Positions 1-15,938 of a stretch of DNA of 60,000 bases are shown here, piece after piece. Origin of the DNA: Adiantum capillus-veneris (taxonomy: Eukaryota; Streptophyta; Polypodiopsida; Polypodiales; Pteridaceae); contig CM043955.1 of assembly GCA_014529385.2 (NCBI GenBank), forward strand, positions 151,564,140-151,624,139, given 5' to 3'. How positions within the stretch are numbered: position 1 is the first letter of the stretch; each line of letters starts with the position of its first letter. Under the pieces are notes generated by a model. It did not search any database. It saw nothing but the letters and a program-made list of their open reading frames with translations, and was not told the origin of the DNA. A program made the position numbers and the translations under genes.

Positions 1-3479
<3,479 letters not shown>

Positions 3480-3480
<1 letters not shown>

Positions 3481-6400
3481 CAGGCCGCATTGTCATGAAT
3501 CAAGATCATAATAGAGTAAGTGAGAGTAGAGTATCTACATAGGAGAGTGTAACCCAAGGGGAGCCTTTTGAGACTATAGTGGAAGAAGTACCTGACACTT
3601 CTTACTCCAACTCAAGTTCGGAGATGTCTTCCTTCTTGATTCAACCACGGACTAGGACCTCTCTGAGTTTAAAGCACATTTTGACCTTCTACAAGACTAA
3701 CAAGCATGGGGAGCAAATTTATCTGGATCCATGAAGAATATGTGGTAAAGATTGATGACACACATTTGACTTTGAAGAAGAGCTAGATCCAACAAGAAAG
3801 ATACCTTCTATATAAACCAAAAGTGAGTGCAATACCTCAAGATACAGAACCTTGACAATTTGGGAAAATGGGATTGGAAGCTGATACTTTGATTCCATAC
3901 ATTACCACTAAAGAGGGACTTCTAGTGTTACAATTAGAAGGGTATGACCAAATAGATGCTAAACCTTTGAAATGCATACCTACCAATAAATCATGACTTG
4001 GAGTATATTGTTGGGAGGACAATAAAGTTACGGATCTAATATGGACCACTCATGCAAAACCGAGGTAGTTGACACCCTTGAAAATCATGTATATTTTCAA
4101 GATAAGAGGAAAAGTCCTAGTAGACGTTTCCATCCATCTCTTTTGGGATTGCTATAACAATAACTTTGTTATGATGACTCTGAAGGAGGTTGAACACATG
4201 AAGTACCAAGGATACTCAATCCAAGATAACATCATGGGTATGAGACCTGAAATAGAATGGAATTTGGGACCAAATGAAAGAGCCTTTGGTAGTATGTCCA
4301 ATCAACAAGGAAGCACGGCTTGAGGTAGCCACCTTGATGATGGAAACTGGGGGAGAGATGCAGAAACCACCATTAACAAGAGAAGAGCAGGTGACACTAT
4401 GACAAGAAGAGGTCCACATGAGTCACACTTACCAAGCAACTGGTTTGAAGGCATAGTGGGAGAAACAGCAGTCAGGAGAGCGGGTGCAAAAGATAATTGT
4501 AGGCTTAGACCAAGTGACCTTAAAAAATGCGACAAAAAATATAGTGGATCTTAGGCTTCCATACTCAATTTGAGTGGCTTGGTATGACATTGGAAGGTAA
4601 TGCCTTAACTTGTCTCAAGGGTATACCTCCTAGATCAATCAGTCATCTACCAACAATGAATATGATACTTGTTGTTGCTTGTTCCAAAATGGGAATCAAA
4701 CATAGCACGGTAGCAAAATCTACATCTTCAAACATATGTAAGGAGAAACTGTGAGAGACTGTGAGAGTTGGATGAGGCGATATATTGACAAATATTGGAG
4801 TTGGAAATTCCAACCAAGGAAATAATTTATCTCCTTATTCCTAGAAGGGTTACTCAACAAGGAGCTGCATGCCGTTTTGTATGGCAAGAAACATAAAACC
4901 TGGTAATAAGCATGCACCCTGGATGCAATAGACTTGGGTAATAATTGCAAAATCTTCAATGAAGAGAGCATTTTTCAGGACACTCAAAGCAAGCATACCA
5001 CATATATTGTACCAACAGAGGTAGGGCCAACTATGGCAGCTCTTGCAAATGCTATCAAGCAAATTCTTAAATGCATGATTGAAATGATGACTAACATGCA
5101 AAGGATACCAATGCGGGGTCTCCAATAGGGTCCACCACAAGGGCAACGTATGGACCAACCTAGACCATCAAAATGTTGTTCCACTGAAGGAAAATGGAAA
5201 AACCATGAAACAAATGACTACTACTACAAGACTAAATATGAGGAAAATTTCCAGTATGTGACAATGAAACATTAGGGAAGCTGATGTAGTATCCACCTAA
5301 CATGGCATCAATACAAAAACCTCCTATGATTGTGGACAGACCACAACCAACCTTAGGTCAATAACCACCTCTACTAGGAAACAATGATGTGCCAATAATG
5401 TACATGCTTCCTGAAAGCAAGTGGATGAGAAAGTTCTAGTGCCAGTTACACCACATAATGAAGAAATTTCTTCAACCTTAGGAGTAGAGGAGGAGTAGAG
5501 GACGCGTGGTACACTCAGTAAACTCCTAGTACCTACCATGGTAGAACAAGTTTTTTAGGAACCTCTAGAAGCATCATTGATTTACTTTTTATTGCAAACC
5601 AAGAAGCTAGATGACCCATTGTAAAGCAAATGCCTAAGCAAAGAATGGGAAACTTTCATAATTGTGGTTTAGATAACCATTGGAAAAATGATTTTCCATA
5701 GCCAAATAAGAATGCTAAACCAGTTGAAGCATATTGCATGCAATGCTTGTCTTAGAAATATGGCTAACAAAGAGGAAATAGCCATATATATAGCACAAGT
5801 CATGCCAAGTAGCTCATTTGACGATGATCCTATTGTCTCAATTTGAGTATTTATTAAAGCCCATGCGAAGAAAAATAGGCAAAACATTGCAAACGAGTCT
5901 AAAATGACCAAGAAAGCTTTTAGAGACTTCAAAAGAGAGATGCAAATGCTACAACCTTAGAAGATAGAAACATTGAAGGAAAATTGAAGAGAAAGTTCTA
6001 AAACGGGTTGAGGAAATGACTCAGTCAATGTCATCAGACTTTAAAGAATTGAAATCAAGATTGGAGGATTTGTGTTGGTAGACAAAATATATGACCAATC
6101 AATGAAGCCTAGGAAGCCTTCCAAATGGGACTAAAAGCCGGTCAAACACTAGAAACAAAATGGAAAAACAACCCAATACCTAACATGGAAGACACAAAGA
6201 TCAAAACTTATAAAAACTTAGTGCAGATCACGCAATCAATGCTAAAAACATAAAATCCAATACTAGAAATCATAGGAAAACCAATGGGAAAGGAAACCAA
6301 ACCAAAACTTGTGGGAACAAAAGACACTAAGTAATCAAAAGAATCTTTGGTAAAAATTGTCAAATATGAATGGATAATTCTAGACACTGAGAAAGGGGTA

Positions 6401-6800
6401 GAGTGAATCCACTTAGTAGAGGAGGATTGACTAATCCATCCATGGGAACAAGTGAGGGAAGTGAACAATGAAAGCTTAACACTAAAATTAGCTCCAATCA
6501 AGGAAGCTTGACTAGATCAACCACCCATGGAGCTAGATGAGAAATCTTTGTATGGATATTGGTGATAAGAGAAATCAAGCCTATCCAAGGCTCAGACACT
6601 CCAAAAGTTACCTTCATACTTGGGAGGAAACAAAAAAAAATCATTGGTATGTAAAATTACAAAGATGAATAGATCAAAGCAGACTTTGGATGTGGAGAAT
6701 TTTCAGTCAATCATGTCGGCTCGCATTCAATGTACCATCATGTTGGGTGAGTTGTTGAAGATACGGCCACATATATGAGGAATCTACAACGAGCCATGAA
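3480..6800 (+). pseudogene. Decayed gag region of the gypsy relic
   Basis: Reading across frames gives acidic and Gln/Lys-rich stretches typical of gag. A degenerate zinc-knuckle-like piece lies near 5655-5700 (NCGLDNHWKNDFP, one expected Cys lost). Position upstream of the protease supports gag. No frame stays open for more than about 100 codons. The assignment rests mainly on order within the element. Confidence 0.5.
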
Positions 6801-6835
6801 AAAAATGGGCATAACAGGGTTGACCAAAGAAAACC

Positions 6836-7228
6836 TTGAAGAATTTTGTAAGGAAGAATCACAGGCAAAAAATTGTTAGATCCATCCCTATGAACAAAGT
6901 AGAGGATTTTTGTGAAGGAAACAAAGGAAACACGACCCTTCCAGTGCAATACAATGATTTGACAACCATGGGTATTCTAGACAGTGGGACATGTATCACC
7001 ATCGCAACAAAAGTAGTTTGGAAAGCTTGGGGAAAGCCAACAATTAGGCAAACACAAAAGAAATTGCAATTGGAAAATGGGCATATTGAGAAACCCATGG
7101 GATTATTGGAAAATGTGATAGTCAGATCTTGTGGAATTGACTACCATCATACTTGTTCCATTGTAGATTTCATGAAAAAATTGAACTATGAAATCATTTT
7201 AGGACGACCTTTCATGAGGAAAATATAG
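6836..7228 (+). pseudogene. Gypsy retropepsin (aspartic protease) remnant
   Basis: A 130-codon open stretch carries the retropepsin active-site triad in the context GILDSGTCITIA at about residues 46-57. Near its end is the family's second signature, YEIILGRPFMR. Both are standard for Ty3/gypsy proteases, which cut the gag-pol polyprotein inside the particle. The frame closes just after the second motif, whereas an intact polyprotein would run on toward RT, so this is one exposed domain of a broken polyprotein. Confidence 0.85.
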
Positions 7229-8439
7229 TTGATCCAAGGTATGAAAAATGACTATCTCTACTTGAAACAAGTTGGATCAATTACACAGGTAAACCTGAAA
7301 GACCATTCATACAAAGATGTTTTGAGGACACCAATCTAGGAATTGGACTCATAGACCTTAGCTAAAATTAAACTGCCATCATGGTTGAACATAGACATTC
7401 CAATTTGGATTTGTTGAGTCTCTAAAAGTAGAATTCTACAATGCAAGGATTGTATCCTAGACCAAGAGATAAAGGATGGTGAGTATGGCCAAAATCCTTT
7501 TGAAAATATTTTCTCAAACCATTTAAGTGGACTCAGATTTTGGTCACTATGGATGTATGCATCATTGAATCTGCACCCACACAATTCTGTATGAGGAGGG
7601 ATATGAAATAATTCCTATCAAAATGTATCCATTGAGCTAATTGAGGAACAACAAGTTTTCTCTAATCATTATTATGATGCCATTGATGATTTGCATGAGG
7701 AAACATTGACAAATGAGGAATCTAACTCTAAAAAGGAACATGTCTAGGCCAAGATACTTTTGAGGGGAGGGAAAGAAAATTTTATTGAGTTTTTGAATTT
7801 GAATTGCAGATGTCAATAGAGATTGTAGAAATGAGAGAAAAAACTGAGAAGAAAGCAGTCAGAGCCAAAAATAGGAAAAAAAACTTAGTTCTTAATGATG
7901 GTTGATGGCAAAGATGTCATCAAGGACAAGATAACAAGCATATATCCTATCTCAAAGAAAGGAAAAAGCACAAATTGACAAAATAAAACCAAACCAAAAC
8001 AAGCAAATAGGATGAAACCAAAAAAAAAAAAACTCCTATGACCAAAACAAAACAAAAAGCCAAGTATAAAGAGTTGAAAAGAATCTTAAAGGAGGTCTAG
8101 ACCATTGAAATGAAGTCTGAGAGTGATAAACCAAGGGCAATCATTATTTTTTAAAATTATAAGAAGTATAGTCTACACGATTGGTAGATCGTAGTAGAGC
8201 AACTAATGAAACAACCCAAGGAGCCTAGAAACTACTATGAGGGACCTGAAAATGCAAAAAAAAAAAGACCTAATGGAGCCTAGGGAAGAATCAAAGCCAG
8301 CATCCATAGCTAAGGAATTGTTCTCAAGAAGAGGAGGAAAGCCTTAGTAAAACTTTGAAGGAGTACAGGGATGTCTTCGCTTGGTCCTACAAGGATCTCA
8401 AGGGAGTAGATCCTAAATCTATTAGCACACTATCCTAGA

Positions 8440-9770
8440 GATGATGCTAGACCAAGTAGACAATGACCCTACACCTATGATGAGACATTTGATCGCTAAA
8501 AATATAAAGGAAGAAATAGAAAAACTCAAGGAAGTTGAGTTCATCTATGAAATTGAACACATTAATTGGGTATCGCCATTTGTGGTAGTACCAAAAAAGA
8601 ATGGAAAACTTTGTGTGTGTGTGTAACCTCAAGAAGGTAATTGCAGCTACCATATGAGATAGATATCCTCTTCCTATCATGGATCGTGCTCTAGAGAAAG
8701 TAGTGAGAAAATAACTTTACAGCTTCTTGGATGGATTTTTTTGTTACAACCAGTTAGCCATAGATCCAAAAGGTCAACATATAATGGCTTTTTCCACGGA
8801 ATGGGATTTTTTTTCATATAGAGTCATGCCATTTGGATTGACCAATGCACCAACAACATTCCAGATACTAATGAGCCATGCATTTAAGGAATATCTATAG
8901 AATTTCCTAGAAGTTTACATGGATGATATTTGTATGTATTCTGCAAAAAGAGAAAACTGTATTGAGCACCTCACGTGCGTTTTTGAGAATTGGCATTTTT
9001 GTAGGATTTGCTAAAACCCTGAGAAGTATGTTAGACAAGGAAAATTTCTTGGACATATTGTCTCAAAAAATGGTATTTCTTACTGATATGGAGAAAGTGG
9101 TAGTAATTGTTGAGATGCCTAGGCTGATGAGTGTCAAGGAAGTTCATGCTTCATGAGGCACTGTGGGTATTATTGTAGATTTATCTACATGTACATTTTC
9201 ATTGTGAAACCCATTTATGGCATTATTTATCATTTTGAATGGACATAGGAATGCAAAGAGTCCTTTCAAAAGCTTAAAGAAGTCTTGTTTCTCATCATCG
9301 CCAATATTGAAGACTCATGATTGGAACAAAATTTTCCATGTGCATGTAGATGCTTCAAATTTTGATATTGGTTGCATACTAGAACAACTAGGCGAGGAAA
9401 AATTGGATTTCCCTATTTTCTATTCTAGCAAGTAGCTAAATATAGCAAAAAAAAACTACACCACGATTGAAAGGAAAGGCCTTGAAATGGTGAATGCGGT
9501 TAAGAAATTACGTCACTATTTAATGGCTAATAAGTATGTCTTTTTTGTGGACCACAAAGCCTTACTCTATCCGGTCAACAAGCCATGTAATATGAGTAGG
9601 ATATGGTTCATCATCCTACTAGATTTTGATTTCATTGTGGTAGTTAAGAAGGGCACCACTCATCAACAATCTGATCATCTTTCAAGGATCACTTCAGGGG
9701 AACCTTTGAAAAGAATGAATGATGATTTTTTGGATGCGTATTTGCTCTCAGTGGAGATGATTTCTAGATA
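8440..9770 (+). pseudogene. Gypsy reverse transcriptase and RNase H remnant
   Basis: The RT entry motif WVSPFVVVPKKNGKL is at about 8567-8612. It is followed in shifted frames by RYPLPIMD, MPFGLTNAPTTFQ (about 8827-8865) and the catalytic box VYMDDI (about 8912-8930). RNase H begins near 9330 with HVHVDASNFDIGCIL and continues through TTIERKGLEMV and VDHKALLY to a DHLSR end. Several stops, for example TAG at 8899-8901 and 9433-9435, interrupt it. This domain pair would copy element RNA to DNA; this copy cannot. Confidence 0.85.
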
Positions 9771-9949
9771 GTCTGGAGTTACTTTTTCTTTGATGACCAT
9801 AGCTCAAGTAGATTCATAGATCCCACTTCTAAACGTACCACAATTAATCAAACACTTAGATTTGTATCAGCTGCCAGCTGGGCGATTGTATCAAAAAATT
9901 TAAGATGTGATTCTACTTCTATGCATAAGCCCTAAGGAACAAGATCATA

Positions 9950-10204
9950 CTATAGTAGTGGGGATCCACTTTGCTGAAGACCAAAGGGAGACCAAACTCT
10001 ACGACAATTAACTTGGTTAGGAGTTTATTGGACTACCATAAGAAGAGATATTCATGCTTACTTAAACTACGAATCAAGCTCATACCATAGTAGTGGGGAT
10101 CAACTTTACTGAAGACCAAAGGGAGACCAGACTTTATGACAATTAACTTGGTTAGGACTTTATTGGCCTACCATGAGAAGAGATATTCATGCTTACTTAA
10201 CCGA
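9950..10204 (+). repeat. Tandem duplication, 135-bp offset
   Basis: The segment from about 9950 to 10064 recurs at about 10085-10200 with roughly 10 substitutions. Both units contain TAGTAGTGGGGATC and AGAGATATTCATGCTTACTT. The duplication lies in decayed integrase sequence, so it arose after or during decay. Confidence 0.9.
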
Positions 10205-11500
10205 TTGTTCCCGTTGCAAAGAAAGAATAGTTATTCCACACACATTGTTATTCTAGATATCCATTACGCCAAGGTGGAGTGATATCTGGTAGTATATTAC
10301 ACAAATAGGAAATTCTCAAATACATGAGTAAACGGAGACAAAGAATGATTGAGATTGTCAACCAACTATCTGATGATCGGTCAACAACTCCATAGAGGAG
10401 GAAAAGACCAACAACTTAGATTGTGTGCCAACAAGGATGAATACGTTCCTTTCTTATAGCAAGTGGTCATTCTCTGATGAAACCATGTCTAGATCTATAT
10501 TGATGGTTGGCATATGGTGGCCAACTCTGTTTGTTGATGCAAAGTAATTTGTTCAAAGATGTGACTCTTGTTAGAGAGCAAAAATGCCAGCTAGAATGGA
10601 TAGCATGCCATGTGACCTATGATGGGATCAAGAGCTTTCTATGTGGGGTATCGACTTTGTTGTCTAATAAAACCATATGCATACAAGACTCAAGCTCAAT
10701 ACATTATTGTGGTCATAGATTATTTGACTAAATGGATAGAAGCTAGAGCCACTAGGAAGAATGATGCTTGAACCACTGCTACATTCATGTATGAGTGCAT
10801 ATTAACACCATATGGACTTCCTATTGAACTTGCGAGTGGTTCTATAACATTTTTTGAACGAGTTTATGGTGATCCATAACAAATCCACACCCTATCATCA
10901 ATAGGCAAATGGCCAAGCAAAACATATGAACAAGATCTTAAGCTCAATGCTTACTAAGATTTGTAAGCTTGAGAAGGACTGATTGGGAGATGACTCTTCA
11001 TTCAGCTATATGGTCTTATAGAGTGTCATTCAAAATAGCTCTAAATGCCACTCCATTCAACTTAGTCTACAAACTTGACGCTATCTTGCCAATGGAGTTT
11101 TTGTTGCCAACCCTCAAAGTTGCACAAGAGTTAGTATGGAAAGGTCATGAGTTTCTAGAACAACTCGAGGATCTAGAACAATTAGATGAGTAGAGACTAG
11201 ACACTATAGAACATATATATGCTCAAAAAAAAATAAAAAATTCTTTGATTCACATTTGTTAACTAAAGTCTTTAAGCCAAGAGATTTGGTCTTGATTGGT
11301 CTTGATTTACTCCACCAAAGCAAAACATCCCTAAGTTTAAGAAAAAGGGACATGGTCCTTTCATAATTGAGAGTGTTTTACCAAGTGGTGTAATCAAACT
11401 GGCCACCTTGAATGGAAAAATAATGGAAAATTATATTAGTGGGTCTCACTTAAGGAAGTATCATTTACCATTGACTAGTGATCTCTTGCAAAGAGTACAC
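9950..11500 (+). pseudogene. Gypsy integrase remnant
   Basis: Pieces of the zinc-binding domain (WPTMRRDIHAYL, DCSRCK near 10210) and of the catalytic core are visible. The C-terminal part (10969-11193) has the gypsy pattern of RTDWEMTLHSAIWSYR followed by TPFNLVYKLDAILPMEF. A GSHLRKYHLP chain end follows near 11440. Stops and shifts are frequent. A 135-bp tandem duplication disrupts the zinc-finger part. Confidence 0.8.
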
Positions 11501-11502
11501 AC

Positions 11503-12700
11503 AATCATGCCTTTTGGTTTGACAAATGCTCTAGCCATGTTCAGCCACCTAATGGAGAAAGCCTTTAGACCCTACCACAAGTTCACTAGAGTGTTCTTTG
11601 AGACGACATTATCATCTAATCCAAATCTTTGGAGGAGCATAAGCAACACCTCCAGGTAGTTTTTCAAGATATGAGGGAGAATAAACTTTTCATTAACCAA
11701 AAGAAGAGTGAATTTTTCCTCTAAGAGATTCAATACCTAGGTCATATTATCTCTCAAGATGGTATCCGTATGGATCTACCAATCTTGAGGTAATAAAATG
11801 ATGACCTAACCCAAGGAATCGAGCTACAAAGATTTATTAGTATGTGTGTATACTATAGAGGCTTCATAGTTGAATTCTCCCATATAGCAGTAGCACTACA
11901 TGACTTGACCAAGAAAAATATTAAGTACATATGGACTACTAAAGAGAAAAGTGCTTTTGTGAAGCTTAAAGAAAACCTTGCCTCTCAACCAGTACTTACA
12001 CTACAGGATCTCTCAAAACCATTTGAGGTCCAATGTGACGCTTGTGGACATTTCCTTGGAGCAATTTTGCTTCAAGAGGGCATGTCATAGCATATGAGAG
12101 TCAAAGACTCAATTCTGACCAGCGATTATTGGGCATCTACAAGAAGGAGCTACTAGTTTTCCTACATGCCTTCAACACTTGGAAGCACTATCTATTGGGG
12201 ACTCCATTTATCTTATGAACGGACCACCAAAGTCTTAAGTACTTCATGATGCAAACCAAGCTCTTCGGCAAACAAATGAGGTGTGAAAATTTTCGTTTGC
12301 AATTTGATTTTCATATTGCTCATATTGCTAGTAAGCATAATCAGGTGGCCGATGCACTATCACAACTACCAATGGCAAATGTGGTGTCTATACCAACTCA
12401 CAATGTTCTATCTTCCATGATAGATGAGTACGCTACTAACCCTAATTTTAGAGACAAAATGTTAGCCCTTGCCTTAGGGAAGAAAGAGGAACCATTTCCC
12501 TTGCAGGATGGTTATCTTCTGCATGCCAATAGTCTATGTGTTACTCACTCTCTTTGTGAGAAAGTCATATATGAATCCCATGCTCCTCCCTATGCGAGGC
12601 ATAGAGAGATTCAACCTACTCTTCGAGGAGTAGAGAGGTATTTTTATTGGCCCAACATGAAAGTGGACATACAATGTAATGTACCCAACATTTTTCAATA
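11503..12700 (+). pseudogene. Second Ty3/gypsy fragment: RT to integrase N-terminus
   Basis: Sequence starts abruptly inside RT at MPFGLTNALAMFSHLM (about 11507) and proceeds through QYLGHIISQDGI, an RNase H with FEVQCDACGHFLGAIL (about 12028), SKHNQVADALSQLP (about 12331) and an integrase zinc-finger start with a GVERYFYWPNMK motif (about 12630). This motif set differs from the upstream relic and belongs to a different gypsy lineage. The piece begins in mid-RT directly after the other element's integrase C-terminus, so it is a truncated, joined fragment. Confidence 0.85.
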
Positions 12701-13159
12701 AAAACTATTTCATTTACTTTGTAAAAAATTTGAGGTTTCCATTTTGTTAAGTCATAGAGCGCAACGATCGCATCAAAAATCGGAATTTGGAACTATTAAT
12801 TATGACCCTTATTCACTTGGAAACAATAGGTTTATATGGGAAACTTAAGCCTCGAGACTCTATCTAAAGATAAGAGTTGACCCTTAAGAAAGAAGCAGTA
12901 ATTTTAGAAAAGAGAGAGTAATTTTAGGAAAGGAGGAGTATTTTTAGAAGAGAAAGAGTATTTTTAGGAAAGGAGGACCTAAAATTAGAGACTCAAAATG
13001 TCCACAAAAAAACAAATACAGCAATGAGCGCGCACAAACTTATCTCTTTGATTTTTGCTATTCTTAGCTTTTGATTTTGGCCTTGAGAGCCTCTATAAAG
13101 ACCCCTCTCCCTTCACTTTCAACAAACACACAGAAGTCCTCAAAAGCAGAAGATCTCTT
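12701..13159. other. Non-coding stretch with short direct repeats and a TATA-like site
   Basis: Four imperfect copies of an 18-22 bp A/G-rich unit (GAGTATTTTTAG-like) lie at about 12890-12975. CTCTATAAAGACCCC at about 13091-13105 resembles a plant TATA box with a C-rich leader. It may be part of an LTR of the preceding gypsy fragment, but the copia insertion at 13160 cuts it and no partner repeat is visible. Confidence 0.4.
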
Positions 13160-13385
13160 TGTTACCATATACATGTGGTAGTGATGTGTGTGAATACACT
13201 AGGACCGCCGGGGCATTTTTCCCTGTTTAGGAGGTTTTTTCCCCCGAGCAATACATATACGCCCATCACTCTAGGGCTATCAATCTTTCCATTGCACACT
13301 AAGTAACACACTCTCTATTGTGTGCCTTGAGCTTCCTTTGTCTTCTACAAGTTGTGTGTGTTTCTCTGCAACCCTAATTCCAACA
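13160..13385 (+). repeat. Copia 5' LTR
   Basis: Begins TGTTACCATATACATG and ends CTAATTCCAACA, with TG...CA termini. It matches 17826-18052 over its length. The visible differences are few, which points to a fairly recent insertion compared with the gypsy relics around it. Confidence 0.97.
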
Positions 13386-13387
13386 AT

Positions 13388-13399
13388 TGGTATCAGAGC
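13388..13399 (+). promoter_or_regulatory. Primer binding site, initiator tRNA-Met
   Basis: TGGTATCAGAGC lies 2 nt after the 5' LTR. It is complementary to the 3' end of plant initiator tRNA-Met, the usual primer of plant copia elements. Confidence 0.96.
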
Positions 13400-13734
13400 A
13401 GGTTACGTCCTCCCGGGCTTAGTCGCCAACTGCCTGCTCACTTTCTCCGATTACAGTGAGGTTTGTGAGCGTTCATAGATTGACAAATATTTTGGGTATA
13501 CTTGTAGAGCTTAGTCAGCTCAAATTTTTGATTCGGGCTCATTTCAACCTCCATTTCCACTACAAGCAGTACTGCACAGGCTATTTCATCATTTTGTGCA
13601 GAATTTTTGTGAGTGCCGTTTTCTGCATAACAGGTGCTTTGCAGTCTTCTACGGTTTGTGCTATATAGCATGTGTTGTTCCCACTTCATTTCTCCTCTTT
13701 TCGGGCAGTTTTTACATCAGGTGCAGCATTTACC

Positions 13735-14400
13735 ATGGCTGACAACAACACATATGTGTTCAAGATGTTTGCTACTGAGGACAGGTTGGATGGGGACAAT
13801 TACCCTATGTGGGCTTACATGATGCAACATGTTCTTGTGTCAAAGGGCGTCTGGAATATTGTGCAGGGCATTGATGTACGTCCTGGTTCTGAGGATGTAG
13901 GTGATGTTGAGGATGTTGCAGGTCTTGATGCAAGAATTGCTACTATTAGAGTTATTTTGCCTAAGACAGAACAATCTCATAGGGATGTAAAGGATGCGCA
14001 GGCTCATGCATTGATTTCGTTGTCTGTGAAGCGCACCATTGTTCCTCACATTAGTTCAGCAAAATCTGCAAAACAGGCTTGGGATATTATGGTTGGTCTT
14101 TATGCAAGTCGCAATGAGGCTAAAATTGCTTTCCTGCGTAAAGAGCTGGAGTCGAAGATTATGCATGATAAAGATGATATGGACACTTTCCTTGCTGGTG
14201 TCAAGGATATTAATGAGTAACTTATGTGTGCAAGTGAAGTCGTTTCAGACAGTTCCCTTGTGCAGACTGTTCTTGATGCCTTACCAGATTCCTACCAGAC
14301 TATTGCTAGTACTTGGAGACTTATGACCCAAGTAAATCCAGAAGTTGTCAAGTTTGATGCATTATGCACATTGCTGTTGCAAAGAGTCACTTTCAACATA
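13735..14400 (+). pseudogene. Copia gag
   Basis: The ATG at 13735 opens MADNNTYVFKMFATEDRLDG and a WAYMMQHVL segment, typical of the copia gag N-terminus (UBN2-like region). The frame is cut by TAA at 14218-14220, where a Gln codon (CAA) is expected, then continues in the same frame to about 14400. There a frameshift moves it to the third frame. Gag would form the particle and bind RNA. Confidence 0.9.
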
Positions 14401-14402
14401 AA

Positions 14403-15935
14403 ACAGGACTAGACAACATGCAGTTGAACAGGATTTTAATGCTTCTCAAAGAAAGGGTAGTAACAGCAACTTCTTATGGTTTTGCTGCGAGTGGAAAAAC
14501 TTCTGTTCCCAATGCTTTTGTTGGCATCATTTTGTCTGGCAATTCTGGTGATAAGGGCAAAAAGAAGATGCGTTGCCATTATTGTAAATCTAATGATCAC
14601 TTGATCAAGTCATGTCCTAAGTTGAAGGCCAAAGAGGCTAAGAAGAAAGAGGGTGGTTCCACTGCAAATGCTGGTTCAACTACAAATGCAGCCATTGTTG
14701 AGTCTTCTGTGAAAGGAGATTGTGTTGCTGATGTTGATGCAGAATGGGCTTTTAGTGTAGAGTGCACTTACAATCCTGATGTCCATGATGCATGCTTGTC
14801 AGTTGCTGCAGATTCACATGTGTGGTATTTTGACACTAGTGCTACAAAGCACATTACCTCACATCGTGAATTGTTCACCTCTCTCGAGTCTGTCCCTCAT
14901 GAAAATTCAGTCACTTGTGCCAACAATGCCTCTTATCCGGTTCAAGGAGTTGGAAAGATTGTGCTTATTGCTGCTAATGGCAGTTCTTTCACACTTGTTG
15001 ATGCACTTTATGTACCTGGGATCAAGAAGAATCTCTTGTCTATATCCGTACTTGCTAGACTTGGACTTGTAATCAAATTTGTGGATGACAGATCTACAGT
15101 ACATGATCTCAATTTTGGTGATGAAATTGTTGCATCTAGCCTTTTGTGTCGTGGGCTCTATAAGCTCACTTTGTATGACAAGTGTGGACAAAATTTTGCA
15201 AATGCAGTTGAGGACTCAAGGGCCATTTCAGATGCAAAACTTTGGCATGCGCGTTTTGGTCATCTGAATTTTTCCAGTTTGCTGCGTTTGCAGAAATCTG
15301 ATATGGTTGCTTCTTTGCCACCTCTTGAAGCACCTATCGAACATGTTTGTGAAGGCTGTATTTTGTGTAAAATGCAGCGTCCTAAGTTTCCAAAGGATGG
15401 TTCAGTTACGGCCACATGCAGGTTGCAGCTTGTGCATAGTGATGTTTGTGGGCCCATGCAAACTCCGTCCTTCTCTCAGGAATTTAATGCATTTTTGGCT
15501 AGTCGTGGGATAAAACATCAATGTACAGTGCCTTATACACCTCAGCAAAATGGTGTTGCTGAGAGGAAAAACATGTCACTTACGGAAATGGCACGATGTA
15601 TGGTCAAAAGTCAAGCTTTGCCGCATTCTTTTTGGCTTGAGGCCATCATGTGTGCCACTTATGTACTAAACATGTGTCTTACGAAATCTTTGCAGTCTAT
15701 TACTCCATATGAAGCATGGCATGATAGAAAGCCTTCTATTGAGAATAGGCATGTTTTTGGCTGTTTGGGATATGCTTTGGTGCCACAAACACAGTGCAAA
15801 AAATTGGATGATAAGGCTGTCAAATGTATTTTTTTTGGTTATAGTTCTGAAAGCAAAGGTTACAGGTTGTATCATCTGCAAACAAAACGTATTCTGGTTT
15901 CACAGGATGTAGTGTTTGTGGAAGATTTTGTTTAG
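14403..15935 (+). pseudogene. Copia gag zinc knuckle, protease and integrase
   Basis: In one open frame I see the CCHC knuckle RCHYCKSNDHLIKSC (about 14570-14614). The protease site is WYFDTSATKHIT (GAC at about 14832), where families usually have D-S/T-G, so Gly is replaced. The integrase HHCC finger is LWHARFGHLN...CEGCILCK (about 15240-15372), followed by the integrase core. The first core acidic residue (HSDVCGP) and the Glu region (QQNGVAERKN) remain. The roughly 65 residues between them, including the middle catalytic Asp, are absent at about 15478 without loss of frame. TAG at 15933-15935 ends the frame where Gln is expected. Confidence 0.92.
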
Positions 15936-15938
15936 CCC

